Below are positions 8,163-15,728 of a stretch of 59,806 nt of DNA, one piece after another. Position 1 is the stretch's first letter. Every line of letters starts with the position of its first letter. The notes under the pieces are model-generated. The model saw only the letters and a list, made by a program, of their open reading frames with translations, was not told the origin of the DNA and did not search any database. The position numbers and the translations under genes were made by a program. The stretch lies in assembly GCA_964487745.1 (NCBI GenBank), contig CAZASG010000021.1, forward strand, positions 1-59,806, written 5' to 3'. This stretch comes from Desulfolinea sp964487745. Lineage in GTDB: Bacteria > Chloroflexota > Anaerolineae > Anaerolineales > Villigracilaceae.

Positions 8163-8594
8163 ATGAAATATAAAACTCTTCTTAAATATATCGCTGTTAT
8201 CTTGTTTTTATCTTTCTGGACTTGGCTATCCTTTTGGGCGGGGAAAATTAATGCCATTACAGATAAGGTAATAGAAGATCTTCCACATGTTACCTATGAT
8301 CTTGAAGAACTCGTTATAGTCAGCCGCTCTCCAGATTGGAAATACCATACTGGGTTTTATGTTGCAGTAGTGACAGCGACACAAAAAGACGATCTAACCT
8401 ATGATGTAGAATGCAAAATTCATATCGGAAGTGTCAATTACTTTGAGATGATTGAATTAGGGCAAGTTGATACATTTGAAGAGGCATTAGACAAGTGGGG
8501 ACATCTTGAGTGGACTGATAATGCACTGATCATCGGCAAAGATGAACCATATCAAAGGATAATTTCCAGAGAACAAATAGAAAAACATCGCTAA
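8163..8594 (+). CDS. hypothetical membrane-anchored protein
   Basis: A 143-residue protein with one N-terminal membrane helix (about residues 7-26) and a mixed alpha/beta region outside it. It is AT-richer than its neighbours. I recognise no family. A GGGG-type ribosome-binding site precedes the ATG. The gene lies 22 bp after the DinB gene and 23 bp before the ABM-like gene and is probably co-transcribed with them. Confidence 0.65.
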   Translation: MKYKTLLKYIAVILFLSFWTWLSFWAGKINAITDKVIEDLPHVTYDLEELVIVSRSPDWKYHTGFYVAVVTATQKDDLTYDVECKIHIGSVNYFEMIELGQVDTFEEALDKWGHLEWTDNALIIGKDEPYQRIISREQIEKHR

Positions 8595-8617
8595 TTATGT
8601 AAATAAAGGAAACAATA

Positions 8618-8923
8618 ATGATCGTACGCATATGGCACGGGCGTGTGCCAAGCAGCAAAGCAGACGCCTACCGTAAATTTCTCAACGACCGTGCTATCCC
8701 CGATTATCAGTCCGTGGAGGGGAATATCAGCGTCCACATTCTGGAACGCCCCGAGGGGGACGTGACCCACTTCATCACGATGACCTTTTGGGAGAATATG
8801 GAGGTCATCAAAGGCTTTGCCGGAGATGATCCTGAAATAGCGAAGTATTATCCTGAAGATAAAGATTTTCTACTGGAGTTTGAGCCCAATGTCGTACATT
8901 ACGAAGTCGTAGGGCAAGCATAA
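8618..8923 (+). CDS. ABM/dimeric alpha-beta-barrel domain protein
   Basis: A 101-residue single-domain protein with the pattern of the antibiotic-biosynthesis-monooxygenase (ABM) ferredoxin-like fold: IVRIWHGRVP at the first strand, a helix around DAYRKFLND, then ISVHILERPEG and THFITMTFWENMEVIKGFAG. Such proteins range from heme-degrading oxygenases to cofactor-free monooxygenases and stress proteins. No catalytic assignment is possible. AAAGGA precedes the ATG. It is the last gene of the plus-strand run before a pair of hairpins. Confidence 0.75.
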   Translation: MIVRIWHGRVPSSKADAYRKFLNDRAIPDYQSVEGNISVHILERPEGDVTHFITMTFWENMEVIKGFAGDDPEIAKYYPEDKDFLLEFEPNVVHYEVVGQA

Positions 8924-8991
8924 AGACAAATTTTTCTATTCCCACCTCCCCTATAGTCCCCCCTTCCCGAGAAGGGGGGACAGAAATTTAA

Positions 8992-9028
8992 GGGGCTGTT
9001 TGGACTGCTAAGCAGTCCAAACAGCCCC
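8992..9028. terminator. perfect 18-bp hairpin, probable bidirectional terminator or repeat element
   Basis: GGGGCTGTTTGGACTGCT (8992-9009) is the exact inverse complement of 9011-9028 with one central base. An A-rich run follows, giving a T-tract on the minus strand for the convergent aldo/keto reductase gene. Confidence 0.7.
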
Positions 9029-9038
9029 AAACAAAAAA

Positions 9039-9060
9039 CCCTCCCCCTTGAGGGGGAGGG
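9039..9060. repeat. CCCTCCCCCT/AGGGGGAGGG hairpin of a dispersed C/G-rich repeat
   Basis: A perfect 10-bp inverted repeat with a two-base loop. A related half (CCCCCCTTCCCGAGAAGGGGGG) lies at about 8959-8979, so the 8940-9080 gap is made of repeat material. Confidence 0.6.
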
Positions 9061-9085
9061 CAAGGTAGGGGTGAAACCCTGTTAT

Positions 9086-10078
9086 CTATCGGAAATCTGT
9101 TTCCGGGGTCGGTTTATTATCCAAAATCTCTTCGATGGATTCCATCACGTCGGGGGTGAGTTTTTCCACATAATCAATGGCTTTCATATTCTCAACGACC
9201 TGCTCCGCACGGGAGGCGCCAGTGATCGTGGTGCTGACGTTGGGATTCTTCAACGTCCACGCCAGGGCAAGTTGTGCCATTGAGCAGCCGATCTCATCAG
9301 CGATATTCATCAATTTGCCGACTTTGGCAATATTCGCCAAGGCCTCTTCATCTTCAAAACGAGATTTCAGCCATTCGTAGCCTTCAAGGGTCGCACGCGT
9401 CCCTTCGGGCATACCTTTGTTATATTTGCCGGTCAGCAAGCCGCTCGCTAGAGGCGACCAGATCGTCGTGCCCATACCGACTTGTTCATAGAGGCGGGCA
9501 TACTCCACTTCGAAGCGTTCGCGATGGAACATATGGTACTGGGGCTGTTCCATCAATGGCGGTATCAAGTTCAATTCACGGGCGATGCCGTGCGCTTCCA
9601 TGATCTGCGCGGCACTCCATTCGCTTGTTCCCCAGTAAAAAGCTTTACCCTGATCAATGAGATGATTGAATGCGCGCACCGTCTCTTCGACGGGTGTATG
9701 TAAGTCTGGGCGGTGGGCAAAGATCAAATCCACATAGTCCATTTGCAGGCGTTTGAGCGAGGCATTCATCCCCTCAACGATATGTTTGCGCGAAAGCCCT
9801 TTATCGTTAACACCTCCACCGCCCCAAAAGAGCTTGGTAGAGATGACAAGATCGGAGCGTTTCCAGCCCGCTTTTTTAATGACGCTGCCCATCATGGTTT
9901 CCGCTACGCCATCTGCGTAAACTTCGGCATTATCAAAAAAGTTCACGCCGGCATCGAGCGCTGCTTGCATCATGCCAAGTGCCACGTCTTCGCCGATCTG
10001 CGTGCCAAAAGTGACCCATGCCCCGAACGATAGTGCAGAAACTTTTAAGCCAGAGCGACCCAAATATCGATATTCCAT
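9086..10078 (-). CDS. aldo/keto reductase, KCNAB-beta-like subfamily
   Basis: A 330-residue TIM-barrel NADPH-dependent oxidoreductase. The catalytic tetrad is visible: Asp and Tyr in DNAEVYADG, Lys in VISTKLFWGG and His in IFAHRPD. The GTSEWS and EQPQYHMFHRERFE motifs place it near the potassium-channel beta-subunit/YghZ subgroup. The start is the ATG at 10078, which has GGAGAAAAA upstream; a longer in-frame version would read through a repeat. It lies downstream of an SDR-fold gene on the same strand. The substrate is an unidentified aldehyde or ketone. Confidence 0.9.
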   Translation of the reverse strand: MEYRYLGRSGLKVSALSFGAWVTFGTQIGEDVALGMMQAALDAGVNFFDNAEVYADGVAETMMGSVIKKAGWKRSDLVISTKLFWGGGGVNDKGLSRKHIVEGMNASLKRLQMDYVDLIFAHRPDLHTPVEETVRAFNHLIDQGKAFYWGTSEWSAAQIMEAHGIARELNLIPPLMEQPQYHMFHRERFEVEYARLYEQVGMGTTIWSPLASGLLTGKYNKGMPEGTRATLEGYEWLKSRFEDEEALANIAKVGKLMNIADEIGCSMAQLALAWTLKNPNVSTTITGASRAEQVVENMKAIDYVEKLTPDVMESIEEILDNKPTPETDFR

Positions 10079-10101
10079 TTTTTCTCCTTGTGTTGGATAA
10101 C

Positions 10102-10189
10102 CTGCGTCGCACCAGCCTTTTCGCTTGCTTTCGTTTAGCAAAATTTTATTCAACGATAAACGAACTCCGTTAAACCTGGTGCGACGCAG
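10102..10189. repeat. 88-bp inverted-repeat element with 14-bp ends (CTGCGTCGCACCAG)
   Basis: The ends 10102-10115 and 10176-10189 are perfect inverse complements. The interior (cgtttag...cgttaaac) aligns along its length with a second copy inside the membrane-protein gene at 31194-31283. No coding capacity, so it looks like a miniature inverted-repeat element. It fills the gap between two minus-strand genes. Confidence 0.85.
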
Positions 10190-10192
10190 TCT

Positions 10193-10861
10193 CTAAATAT
10201 TGATGATCTGCCCATTCAAATGAGCGTTCTTTTCCTCACATAAATATAAAACAGCTTCATTAAAACCGGATGGGATTTCCGCCTCCGCCCGTTGCAGCTC
10301 GGCGATCCCGGTACCGACGGCATGCACCCGAATATTATGTTCACCGAGTTCGCCCGCTGCCTGAGGCGTGAAACCGACCAAGCCCATCATACTGGCAACA
10401 TAGGCTGTTCTGCCACTTTGCCCATCCCGACCTTCGAGCGGAATGAGATTCACGATCACGCCCCCGTCATTTGCTTTCATCACCCGCCCCGCCGATTGCG
10501 TCATCAAAAACGCTGCTGAAAGATTGACCATGATCGTACGCTGCCAATCCCACTCGTCGATGTCGAGCACGGGTTTTTTCGGCTCAACAGCCGAATGATT
10601 GATGAGAATATCGATCTTTCCAAAATCATCTTCCACTTTCATCACCAAACCCTGCACGGGGACTTTTTTGGCAATATCCTGTACATAAGCTTTGGCTTCG
10701 CCACCTAGCGTTTCGATCTCTGCCACAAGGGTATCCAAATTCATCGGCGAAATATCATTCAATGCGAGGCGCGCACCCTGTAAAGCAAAGGCTTTGGCAA
10801 GCTCACGCCCGTAGCCGCGTCCAGCACCTGTGATGAGAACGATCTTGTTTTTGAAATTCAT
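10193..10861 (-). CDS. SDR-fold protein with degenerate active site
   Basis: A 222-residue Rossmann protein. The cofactor motif TGAGRGYG and the NHSA motif are intact. In the catalytic region the usual YxxxK reads YVASM, so the Lys is replaced by Met, and the usual active-site Ser strand reads VNLIPLEG, with no Ser. It is also shorter than the typical 245-260 residues. It therefore probably binds NAD(P) but lacks classical dehydrogenase activity (inference). It lies upstream of the aldo/keto reductase, separated by a repeat element. A sensing, scaffolding or vestigial role is possible. Confidence 0.8.
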   Translation of the reverse strand: MNFKNKIVLITGAGRGYGRELAKAFALQGARLALNDISPMNLDTLVAEIETLGGEAKAYVQDIAKKVPVQGLVMKVEDDFGKIDILINHSAVEPKKPVLDIDEWDWQRTIMVNLSAAFLMTQSAGRVMKANDGGVIVNLIPLEGRDGQSGRTAYVASMMGLVGFTPQAAGELGEHNIRVHAVGTGIAELQRAEAEIPSGFNEAVLYLCEEKNAHLNGQIINI

Positions 10862-10872
10862 ATTTTCCCTTC

Positions 10873-10902
10873 GTAGGAGCGGACCTGCGTGTCTGCCCCT
10901 AC
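10873..10902. repeat. short hairpin repeat of the GTAGGAGC...GCCCCTAC type
   Basis: Arms GTAGGAGC (10873-10880) and GCCCCTAC (10895-10902), with one mismatch, flank a C/G-rich loop. Same family as 4342-4380. It lies between the M23 peptidase stop and the SDR start. Confidence 0.6.
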
Positions 10903-10903
10903 A

Positions 10904-11602
10904 TTAATGATTACAAGTCGGAATACCATCCTGGTTGGTTTTGGCATTCAAGCTCATTCCCAAATAAGGCGAGGGGTCGAGCGTATTCTCGATCTCCAAC
11001 TCGTTGCGGAAGGTGCCTGTGCCATCATCGAGCACGATCGAAAAATGGAGATGCACCCCGGTCGGGTTGAAGGGATCACCGGAATAATCGCCCTGGTAGC
11101 CGAGCAATGTGCCTGCGGGGACGAAGGTTTCGTCCGTGCCGCGCGGAAAATTATCCGCGACGTAAGAATTGCCATCTGCATCGGCCATGTGGGTGTAATA
11201 AAGCCAGATCTGCCGTCCGGGTTCGAGGGGGTCGCTAGGGACGCGGACGATAACGGTAGATGTCCAATTCGGCAGGCGGCTGAGATAACCATCGTAAGCC
11301 GAAATCACGGGCGTCTCGCCGGGCTCTTCGCCTCCGAAGATATCCAGCCCCTGATGACGATGACCGGGACGGAAGGAGTCATCCCATAAATATCCGATGA
11401 TCCCGTTCGTGGGGAGGATAAAGGGCGCATCCCCACAACGCTCTCCCTGTAAAATGGTGAGCTCGGAAAGGTCTTCGGGGTTACGGAACCACTGCATGAC
11501 CTTGAGCGAGCGTGCGCCTGATGAGCGCATATCCTGATAAATAAGGTAGCCGCCAACAATGGCAGACACGAATATCACTGAAAAGATAAAACGTTTTGAC
11601 AT
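10904..11602 (-). CDS. M23-family (LytM-like) metallopeptidase, membrane-anchored
   Basis: A 232-residue protein with one N-terminal membrane helix and an extracellular peptidase domain. The zinc ligands of M23 are visible: the HxxxD motif as HQGLD and the HxH motif as HLH near residue 180. A Gly-rich WDDSFRPGHRHQG entry and the later STVIVRVPS and YYTHM strands also match the fold. It should cleave peptidoglycan cross-links or other Gly-rich peptides outside the cell. A TATAAT lies on the minus strand only about 8 bases upstream of the ATG, so the message may be nearly leaderless. It is divergent from the riboswitch-controlled S1 protease. Confidence 0.88.
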   Translation of the reverse strand: MSKRFIFSVIFVSAIVGGYLIYQDMRSSGARSLKVMQWFRNPEDLSELTILQGERCGDAPFILPTNGIIGYLWDDSFRPGHRHQGLDIFGGEEPGETPVISAYDGYLSRLPNWTSTVIVRVPSDPLEPGRQIWLYYTHMADADGNSYVADNFPRGTDETFVPAGTLLGYQGDYSGDPFNPTGVHLHFSIVLDDGTGTFRNELEIENTLDPSPYLGMSLNAKTNQDGIPTCNH

Positions 11603-11625
11603 GGATGGGATTATACTCTTTCTAC

Positions 11626-11654
11626 TTGACGATTTAAGACAATGTAGATAATAT
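11626..11654 (+). promoter_or_regulatory. sigma70-type promoter for the S1 protease transcript
   Basis: TTGACG (11626-11631), a 17-bp spacer and TAATAT (11649-11654). The predicted start near 11661 falls just before the riboswitch aptamer. It is a near-consensus arrangement, and the same spacing is seen at the two other riboswitch leaders in this window. Confidence 0.8.
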
Positions 11655-11661
11655 ATCTATA

Positions 11662-11747
11662 TTGACAAAGCCACGAAATGGCAAACCTGCTGCGAGGCAG
11701 GGACGCAAAGTCATGGGTCTGAACTCAGACTGCCAGACTGTCGAAGG
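11662..11747 (+). promoter_or_regulatory. GEMM-I cyclic-dinucleotide riboswitch aptamer, copy 1
   Basis: The GEMM-I core is present: GGCAAACC (11680-11687), a CCTGC/GCAGG stem, GGGACGCAAAG (11700-11710), a second stem GGGTCTG/CAGACT and the 3' GCCAGACTGTCGAAGG. The class senses c-di-GMP in most members and 3',3'-cGAMP in some; I do not assign the ligand. It sits between a promoter and a terminator, 73 bp before the S1 protease start. Confidence 0.88.
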
Positions 11748-11770
11748 AAAACCTTCTTCAGTCTTTTTTT
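11735..11770 (+). terminator. riboswitch-controlled intrinsic terminator 1
   Basis: AGACTG (11735-11740) pairs with CAGTCT (11759-11764), and GAAGG (11743-11747) pairs with CCTTC (11752-11756), followed by a run of T. The 5' arm is part of the aptamer 3' strand, so the folded aptamer and the terminator are mutually exclusive. This predicts that ligand turns transcription on. Confidence 0.85.
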
Positions 11771-11819
11771 GTCTCTGAAGAAGGAGCCAACCCCCACTAT
11801 TTTTTCAAAAGGAGAAAAA

Positions 11820-12611
11820 ATGCGTAAAAAAACTATCTTGGCTTTGGTTGCAGCACTGGTTATTCTTGCTGTATCCGTCATTCCCGCTGGTGCGGTTAAG
11901 TATGGTGATTACGATGGAGATGCTCATCCCTATGTTGGGTTGATGATCGCCCAAGATGCGAACGGTAATCCGATGTGGCGTTGTAGTGGTACGCTAATCT
12001 CGGAAGATGTTTTCCTTACCGCTGGCCATTGTGTAGAAGCTCCGGCTGCCCATGTTGAGATCTGGTTCTACAGCACCGAAGCTGAAGTTCTTGCAAACGG
12101 CTATCCTTTCGTTGGGCAAGTTGGCGGTACCCCATATGCTCACCCCGAATACTATGACGCTCCCTTCTTTGTCCATGATGTTGGTGTAGTTGTACTTGAT
12201 ACTCCTTACCCTATGGATGAGTATGGTACTCTTCCCGAAGTGGATCAATTCGATGTGCTGAAAACTCAACGCGGCAAACAGGAAACGACTTTCACCGCAG
12301 TTGGCTACGGCTTGCAATATATTAATCCCGTCTTCGTTGAAGCCAAACGCTCACGTATGGTGGCATATCCGCGCCTCATCCAGATCAACGTGCCTGGTTT
12401 CACCGGCGATTTCTCCATGCTGCTTTCAAACAATCACTCTACTGGCGGCACTTGCTTTGGTGACTCTGGTGGTCCGAACTTCTACGGCGACTCAAATGTT
12501 GTTGCTGGCGTGACCTCCTTCGGCATCAATGGCAATTGTGCCGGGACCGGCGGTGTTTTCCGCATGGATCGTCAGGATGTGCTTGATTTCGTCAATTCCT
12601 TCCTCAACTAG
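11820..12611 (+). CDS. secreted trypsin-like serine protease (S1 family)
   Basis: A 263-residue protein with a cleavable signal peptide (Lys-rich start, Ala/Val/Leu core, PAGA near residue 25). The catalytic triad is complete: His70 in TAGHC, Asp120 in HDVGVVVLD and Ser216 in GDSGGP. Paired cysteines near the His and Ser motifs suggest disulfides. I chose the ATG at 11820, which has AAAAGGAG upstream; an in-frame GTG/TTG-type extension would run back into the terminator. It is a single-gene transcript between a riboswitch and a terminator. It probably degrades external protein, and its expression should follow cyclic-dinucleotide levels. Confidence 0.93.
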   Translation: MRKKTILALVAALVILAVSVIPAGAVKYGDYDGDAHPYVGLMIAQDANGNPMWRCSGTLISEDVFLTAGHCVEAPAAHVEIWFYSTEAEVLANGYPFVGQVGGTPYAHPEYYDAPFFVHDVGVVVLDTPYPMDEYGTLPEVDQFDVLKTQRGKQETTFTAVGYGLQYINPVFVEAKRSRMVAYPRLIQINVPGFTGDFSMLLSNNHSTGGTCFGDSGGPNFYGDSNVVAGVTSFGINGNCAGTGGVFRMDRQDVLDFVNSFLN

Positions 12612-12633
12612 TTTTCTTGTTCCTGAGTAACAC

Positions 12634-12658
12634 AAAGGCTGCCAAATTGGCAGCCTTT
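12634..12658 (+). terminator. intrinsic terminator after the S1 protease
   Basis: AAAGGCTGCCAA (12634-12645) is the inverse of 12647-12658, followed by TTATTTT. The core CTGCCAAATTGGCAG is shared with the hairpin at 21121-21161. The 12660-12738 stretch beyond it holds no gene. Confidence 0.9.
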
Positions 12659-12738
12659 TATTTTATATGCAAGGCAAGAATTCGTTTAGACATCCAGCGG
12701 TATTGGTAGGTTTCCACAGATTTACAAAGAAAAGGGGG

Positions 12739-12767
12739 TTGAATTTTCGCAAAGATTAATTTATTAT
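12739..12767 (+). promoter_or_regulatory. sigma70-type promoter for the M6 protease transcript
   Basis: TTGAAT (12739-12744), a 17-bp spacer and TATTAT (12762-12767), about 39 bp ahead of the riboswitch core. The geometry is the same as at the other two protease leaders. Confidence 0.7.
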
Positions 12768-12785
12768 TAAAAGACCTTGCAATTC

Positions 12786-12870
12786 TGTAAGGTCCGAAAA
12801 GGTAAACCCATCGCGAGGTGGGGACACAAAGTCATGGGTCTGCGTTCGCAGATTGCCAGACTGCCGAAGG
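12786..12870 (+). promoter_or_regulatory. GEMM-I cyclic-dinucleotide riboswitch aptamer, copy 2
   Basis: GGTAAACC (12801-12808), a CCCATC/GGTGGG stem closed by a GCGA (GNRA) tetraloop, GGGGACACAAAG, then ATGGGTCTG and GCCAGACTGCCGAAGG. The GNRA loop and its receptor-like second stem are typical of GEMM-I. It closely resembles copy 3 at 15729, which points to duplication. Confidence 0.88.
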
Positions 12871-12907
12871 TTCGCACATCCAGTTATGTAGTCCTTCGGT
12901 TTTTTTT
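12864..12907 (+). terminator. riboswitch-controlled intrinsic terminator 2
   Basis: CCGAAGG (12864-12870), the last bases of the aptamer, pairs with CCTTCGG (12893-12899), followed by eight T. As in the other leaders, aptamer and terminator compete for the same strand. Confidence 0.85.
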
Positions 12908-12952
12908 ATTGAATACTCAAACCCGTTCTTTCTTCAAATTTAGCATTTAGTC

Positions 12953-13003
12953 CCTGCATTTTATGCAGGCACTTTGCTTTAAATCTTTTCGTATGAGGAG
13001 GTG
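12953..13003 (+). other. conserved leader module: second hairpin plus start-less strong Shine-Dalgarno
   Basis: CCTGCAT (12953-12959) pairs with ATGCAGG (12963-12969), followed by a T-rich run. GAGGAGGTG, an exact 16S anti-SD complement, lies at 12995-13003, 70 bases before the protease ATG, with no start codon at proper distance behind it. The same module with the same spacing occurs at 15887-15937. Confidence 0.6.
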
Positions 13004-13072
13004 TTTTACAGAGAAAACTCGCACAAATATTTCCACAATATGTTTAATTCACTCATATCTTAGGAGGAACAC

Positions 13073-15100
13073 ATGAATCGAAAAGTACTTGCATTGGTGG
13101 GTATATTAGCATTGCTAGTTGCAATGCTCCCTGCAGCAACCGCATCTGCATCCCTGGGAATTGACTACAAACCCGTAGATGTTGGGCCAGAGCTGAGAAC
13201 CTGGGAACCTACTCAAGATCGTATTGCCGCCCTACCAGAAGTAATAAACTTTGATGAGGCTGAGGCTGCAGCGATGGCTGCTGCTGAAGGAACCCCTTAT
13301 TATGACTGCATATTAGATACCAAGATGTGGTTATCGCTGGATAATTATGCGGGCGTTTACTTTTTTGACTTTTTCCATTTGGTTTCAGAAAGTGACGGCG
13401 CCGAGCTATGGATTCAGCAAGATCTGAGTTTCCCTGTTGGAGACCCACGCCCCACTCCAGAAATCACCTGTGAACAGGCTGCTTACCTGGTTGGTGAATT
13501 TGACAACAATATGTATCCAATAGAAACTGCTTTCTTTGGCATGCCAGACTTCCACGATGGAACTTATTCATTGCTGGAGGCTTGGGGTTATGTTCCCCCA
13601 GGGTATTATGCCAATAGCGCTGGACGACAGGTTGTTTTGGTGTCAAATATCGGCGATGATAACTACTATGATCCCACTTATCCAAACTATATTGCTGGGT
13701 TCTATTCTCCAACATTTGAAGCCTATTTTGACCGCAATATCATGTCGATCGACTCGCATGATTGGGCAAATCGCGTAGGACCTGACGGCTCTCGCCCCTA
13801 TCTCTATGAAGGCGTCTTTGCCCACGAATATCAGCACCTATTGCATGATGACTATGATGGCGATGAAGAGAACTTCATTAACGAAGGTCTCTCAATGTTC
13901 TCTGAATTCTTGACAGGCTACATCCATGGTAATGATGCCTACAGCACGTTTGAGGAATTACCTGAGAATTCATTGACAGCCTGGGGAGACCAAGGTGGTC
14001 GTGAGATCGTAGCTGATTATGGTACGGTCTTCCTCTATCAGATGTACCTCTACGAAAAATTCGGTCAAGATTTTATTCAGGCTGAATTCCACAATCAGGC
14101 TAACGGGATCACCAGCATCAATTCCACGCTGGATGCTTTCAACATCCAGAAAGACTTTGGTGACACCTATCATGATTACTCAGTAGCAGTATTGATCGAT
14201 TCAAAGCAAGCTAATTACCGCTATGGCTTTGAAAGCCTGGATGTAGGTATTGATATCGGCACCCCTGATGCACCGAATCCTGATGCTTATGATACGCCTG
14301 GCGCACCTCCTTGGGGCTCTGATTACATCTGGGTCAAAGGTGGCAATGAACTAGGTAAGTTCGTTTTCAATGGCGTGGATTACACAACCTTTGATACCGC
14401 ATGGACATCAGATGGTGAGGTTCTCTACGGCGGTCATAGTGATCTGGCTGATAACTGGGCAATCTTCGAAACCACTGGTGGCGGCACTCTAAGCTTCGAC
14501 ACCTACTGGGATATCGAAGATTACTGGGACTTCGGCTTCGTGCAAGTTTCCACTGATGGCGGCAGCACCTGGACCAGCCTTGCCAATGCCTACACTACCG
14601 ATATTTACGACCCGAATGCTCATCCGACCGTTATCGAAAACCTGCCTGGTCTGACCGGCTGGAGTGGCGGCTGGATGAATATTTCCTACGACCTTTCCGC
14701 ATACGCAGGTCAGGATATTCTGGTTGCCTTCCGCTACGTTACCGACTGGGGAACCCTATATGAGGGTTGGTATATTGACAACGTAATGGTTGACAGCACT
14801 CTGATCTCTGACGGCTCCGATGCCAGCGTCTTCATGGACATCACCGAGGTCATCCCGATCAACAACAACTTCACGGTTACCTTTGTTGGTATCAAAGACA
14901 AGCAGAATGGCAATCAGTATAAAGTTCACACAATGAAATTGAGCGATGTGTCTGAAGCAGGCATTTTCGAGCTCAACAAAGTTCTGAGCTGGTCTGATAG
15001 AGCCGTGATGATCGTCACCTTTGACGCCCCCGAAGGCTTCACCGGATACGCCGACTACACTTACGATTTCACCTATGCAAACGCCGGCCCGAAGAAATAA
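13073..15100 (+). CDS. secreted M6 (immune inhibitor A-like) zinc metalloprotease
   Basis: A 675-residue exported protein with a clear signal peptide ending near ATASA. The zinc motif is HEYQH at residues 251-255, with a downstream Glu in NEGLSMF near 273, as in M6 peptidases. The region from about 440 to 600 is a beta-sandwich seen in immune-inhibitor-A-like proteins (FGFVQVSTDGGSTWTSL, LVAFRYVTDW, GWYIDNVMV). A final 80-residue beta domain completes the chain. TAGGAGG precedes the ATG. It is transcribed alone from promoter 12739 through riboswitch 2 and ends at the terminator shared with the convergent lipoprotein gene. Likely role: degradation of external proteins. Confidence 0.85.
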   Translation: MNRKVLALVGILALLVAMLPAATASASLGIDYKPVDVGPELRTWEPTQDRIAALPEVINFDEAEAAAMAAAEGTPYYDCILDTKMWLSLDNYAGVYFFDFFHLVSESDGAELWIQQDLSFPVGDPRPTPEITCEQAAYLVGEFDNNMYPIETAFFGMPDFHDGTYSLLEAWGYVPPGYYANSAGRQVVLVSNIGDDNYYDPTYPNYIAGFYSPTFEAYFDRNIMSIDSHDWANRVGPDGSRPYLYEGVFAHEYQHLLHDDYDGDEENFINEGLSMFSEFLTGYIHGNDAYSTFEELPENSLTAWGDQGGREIVADYGTVFLYQMYLYEKFGQDFIQAEFHNQANGITSINSTLDAFNIQKDFGDTYHDYSVAVLIDSKQANYRYGFESLDVGIDIGTPDAPNPDAYDTPGAPPWGSDYIWVKGGNELGKFVFNGVDYTTFDTAWTSDGEVLYGGHSDLADNWAIFETTGGGTLSFDTYWDIEDYWDFGFVQVSTDGGSTWTSLANAYTTDIYDPNAHPTVIENLPGLTGWSGGWMNISYDLSAYAGQDILVAFRYVTDWGTLYEGWYIDNVMVDSTLISDGSDASVFMDITEVIPINNNFTVTFVGIKDKQNGNQYKVHTMKLSDVSEAGIFELNKVLSWSDRAVMIVTFDAPEGFTGYADYTYDFTYANAGPKK

Positions 15101-15120
15101 CCTTCTCCTAGCAAGACGAA

Positions 15121-15147
15121 GCCCCGCCAAATGGCGGGGCTTTTTTT
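15121..15147. terminator. bidirectional terminator between M6 protease and lipoprotein
   Basis: GCCCCGCC (15121-15128), loop AAAT, GGCGGGGC (15133-15140), then seven T. It serves the protease strand directly and lies just behind the convergent lipoprotein stop. Confidence 0.88.
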
Positions 15148-15150
15148 GTC

Positions 15151-15594
15151 TTAGTCTACTGGCATCCAGGGAATCCCATCTTTTATTTCATCGGGATTTA
15201 ACGGTATTTGAACATCGCGCAGGCAAAGGGTGATTTCCCCATCTTCATCGGTGTGATATGGGTATTCTCTATCTTCCACAGCGAGGGTTATTCTATATCC
15301 CGGAGTGACAACTTGTGTGTACTCCATTTCAGCTTGTGGACAACCAAGGCTGGAATCAGACCAAATGACAGATTCGACATCCATAACGGTAACAAGTTGA
15401 GGATCAAGCTCGAGACGCTCCGTTAAGTCCGCAATCGTAAGTTGAAGCATTTTCTCATCTGGTGAAATTGAGGGGAGTGGGCTTTCATCCGTTTCTTGCG
15501 TTGAAACGTTGATATTTGCTGGCTCGATATCCGGTTGACATCCCAACAAAAACACAAAAAACACACAGCTTATTAAGACATGTTTTGATCGCAT
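15151..15594 (-). CDS. small lipoprotein with SLGCP domain (paralogue of 19054-19536)
   Basis: A 147-residue protein. The N-terminus is a lipoprotein signal (FLLGC lipobox, Cys19) followed by a Ser/Thr/Glu-rich linker. The folded part carries the motifs WSDSSLGCP, YTQVVTPGYRI and EYPYHTD, plus a C-terminal Cys. The same motifs, in the same order, occur in the lipoprotein at 19054-19536. No function is known to me. Its gene is convergent with the M6 protease and ends at the same terminator, as its paralogue does with the S8 protease. A role tied to the protease, such as an inhibitor, is possible but unproven. TAGGAG precedes the ATG. Confidence 0.75.
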   Translation of the reverse strand: MRSKHVLISCVFFVFLLGCQPDIEPANINVSTQETDESPLPSISPDEKMLQLTIADLTERLELDPQLVTVMDVESVIWSDSSLGCPQAEMEYTQVVTPGYRITLAVEDREYPYHTDEDGEITLCLRDVQIPLNPDEIKDGIPWMPVD

Positions 15595-15690
15595 AAGATC
15601 GCTCCTAAATAATATTGTAATAAATTTTGGTTACCAGGAAAAGATTCAAATTACATAACACGAGAATCTAGATAATTTTTGGGCATTTCC

Positions 15691-15719
15691 TTGAAATTAT
15701 CGAGTAAATGCTGTATATT
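15691..15719 (+). promoter_or_regulatory. sigma70-type promoter for the S8 protease transcript
   Basis: TTGAAA (15691-15696), a 17-bp spacer and TATATT (15714-15719), about 29 bp ahead of the riboswitch core. The stretch between the lipoprotein start and this promoter (15600-15690) shows no gene. Confidence 0.75.
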
Positions 15720-15728
15720 AACAAAATT

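Noticed and set aside
8940..9085. Transposon end or insertion-sequence remnant suggested by strong hairpins
   Set aside because: No transposase fragment or target duplication is visible; the hairpins are better explained as a terminator plus a C/G-rich dispersed repeat.
12993..13076. 27-codon leader reading frame beginning ATGAGGAGG and ending in an ATGA overlap with the M6 protease start
   Set aside because: No ribosome-binding site precedes its ATG, the sequence has no recognisable attenuator signature, and leader 3 has no matching ATG at that position. The GAGGAGGTG itself is more likely the conserved feature.
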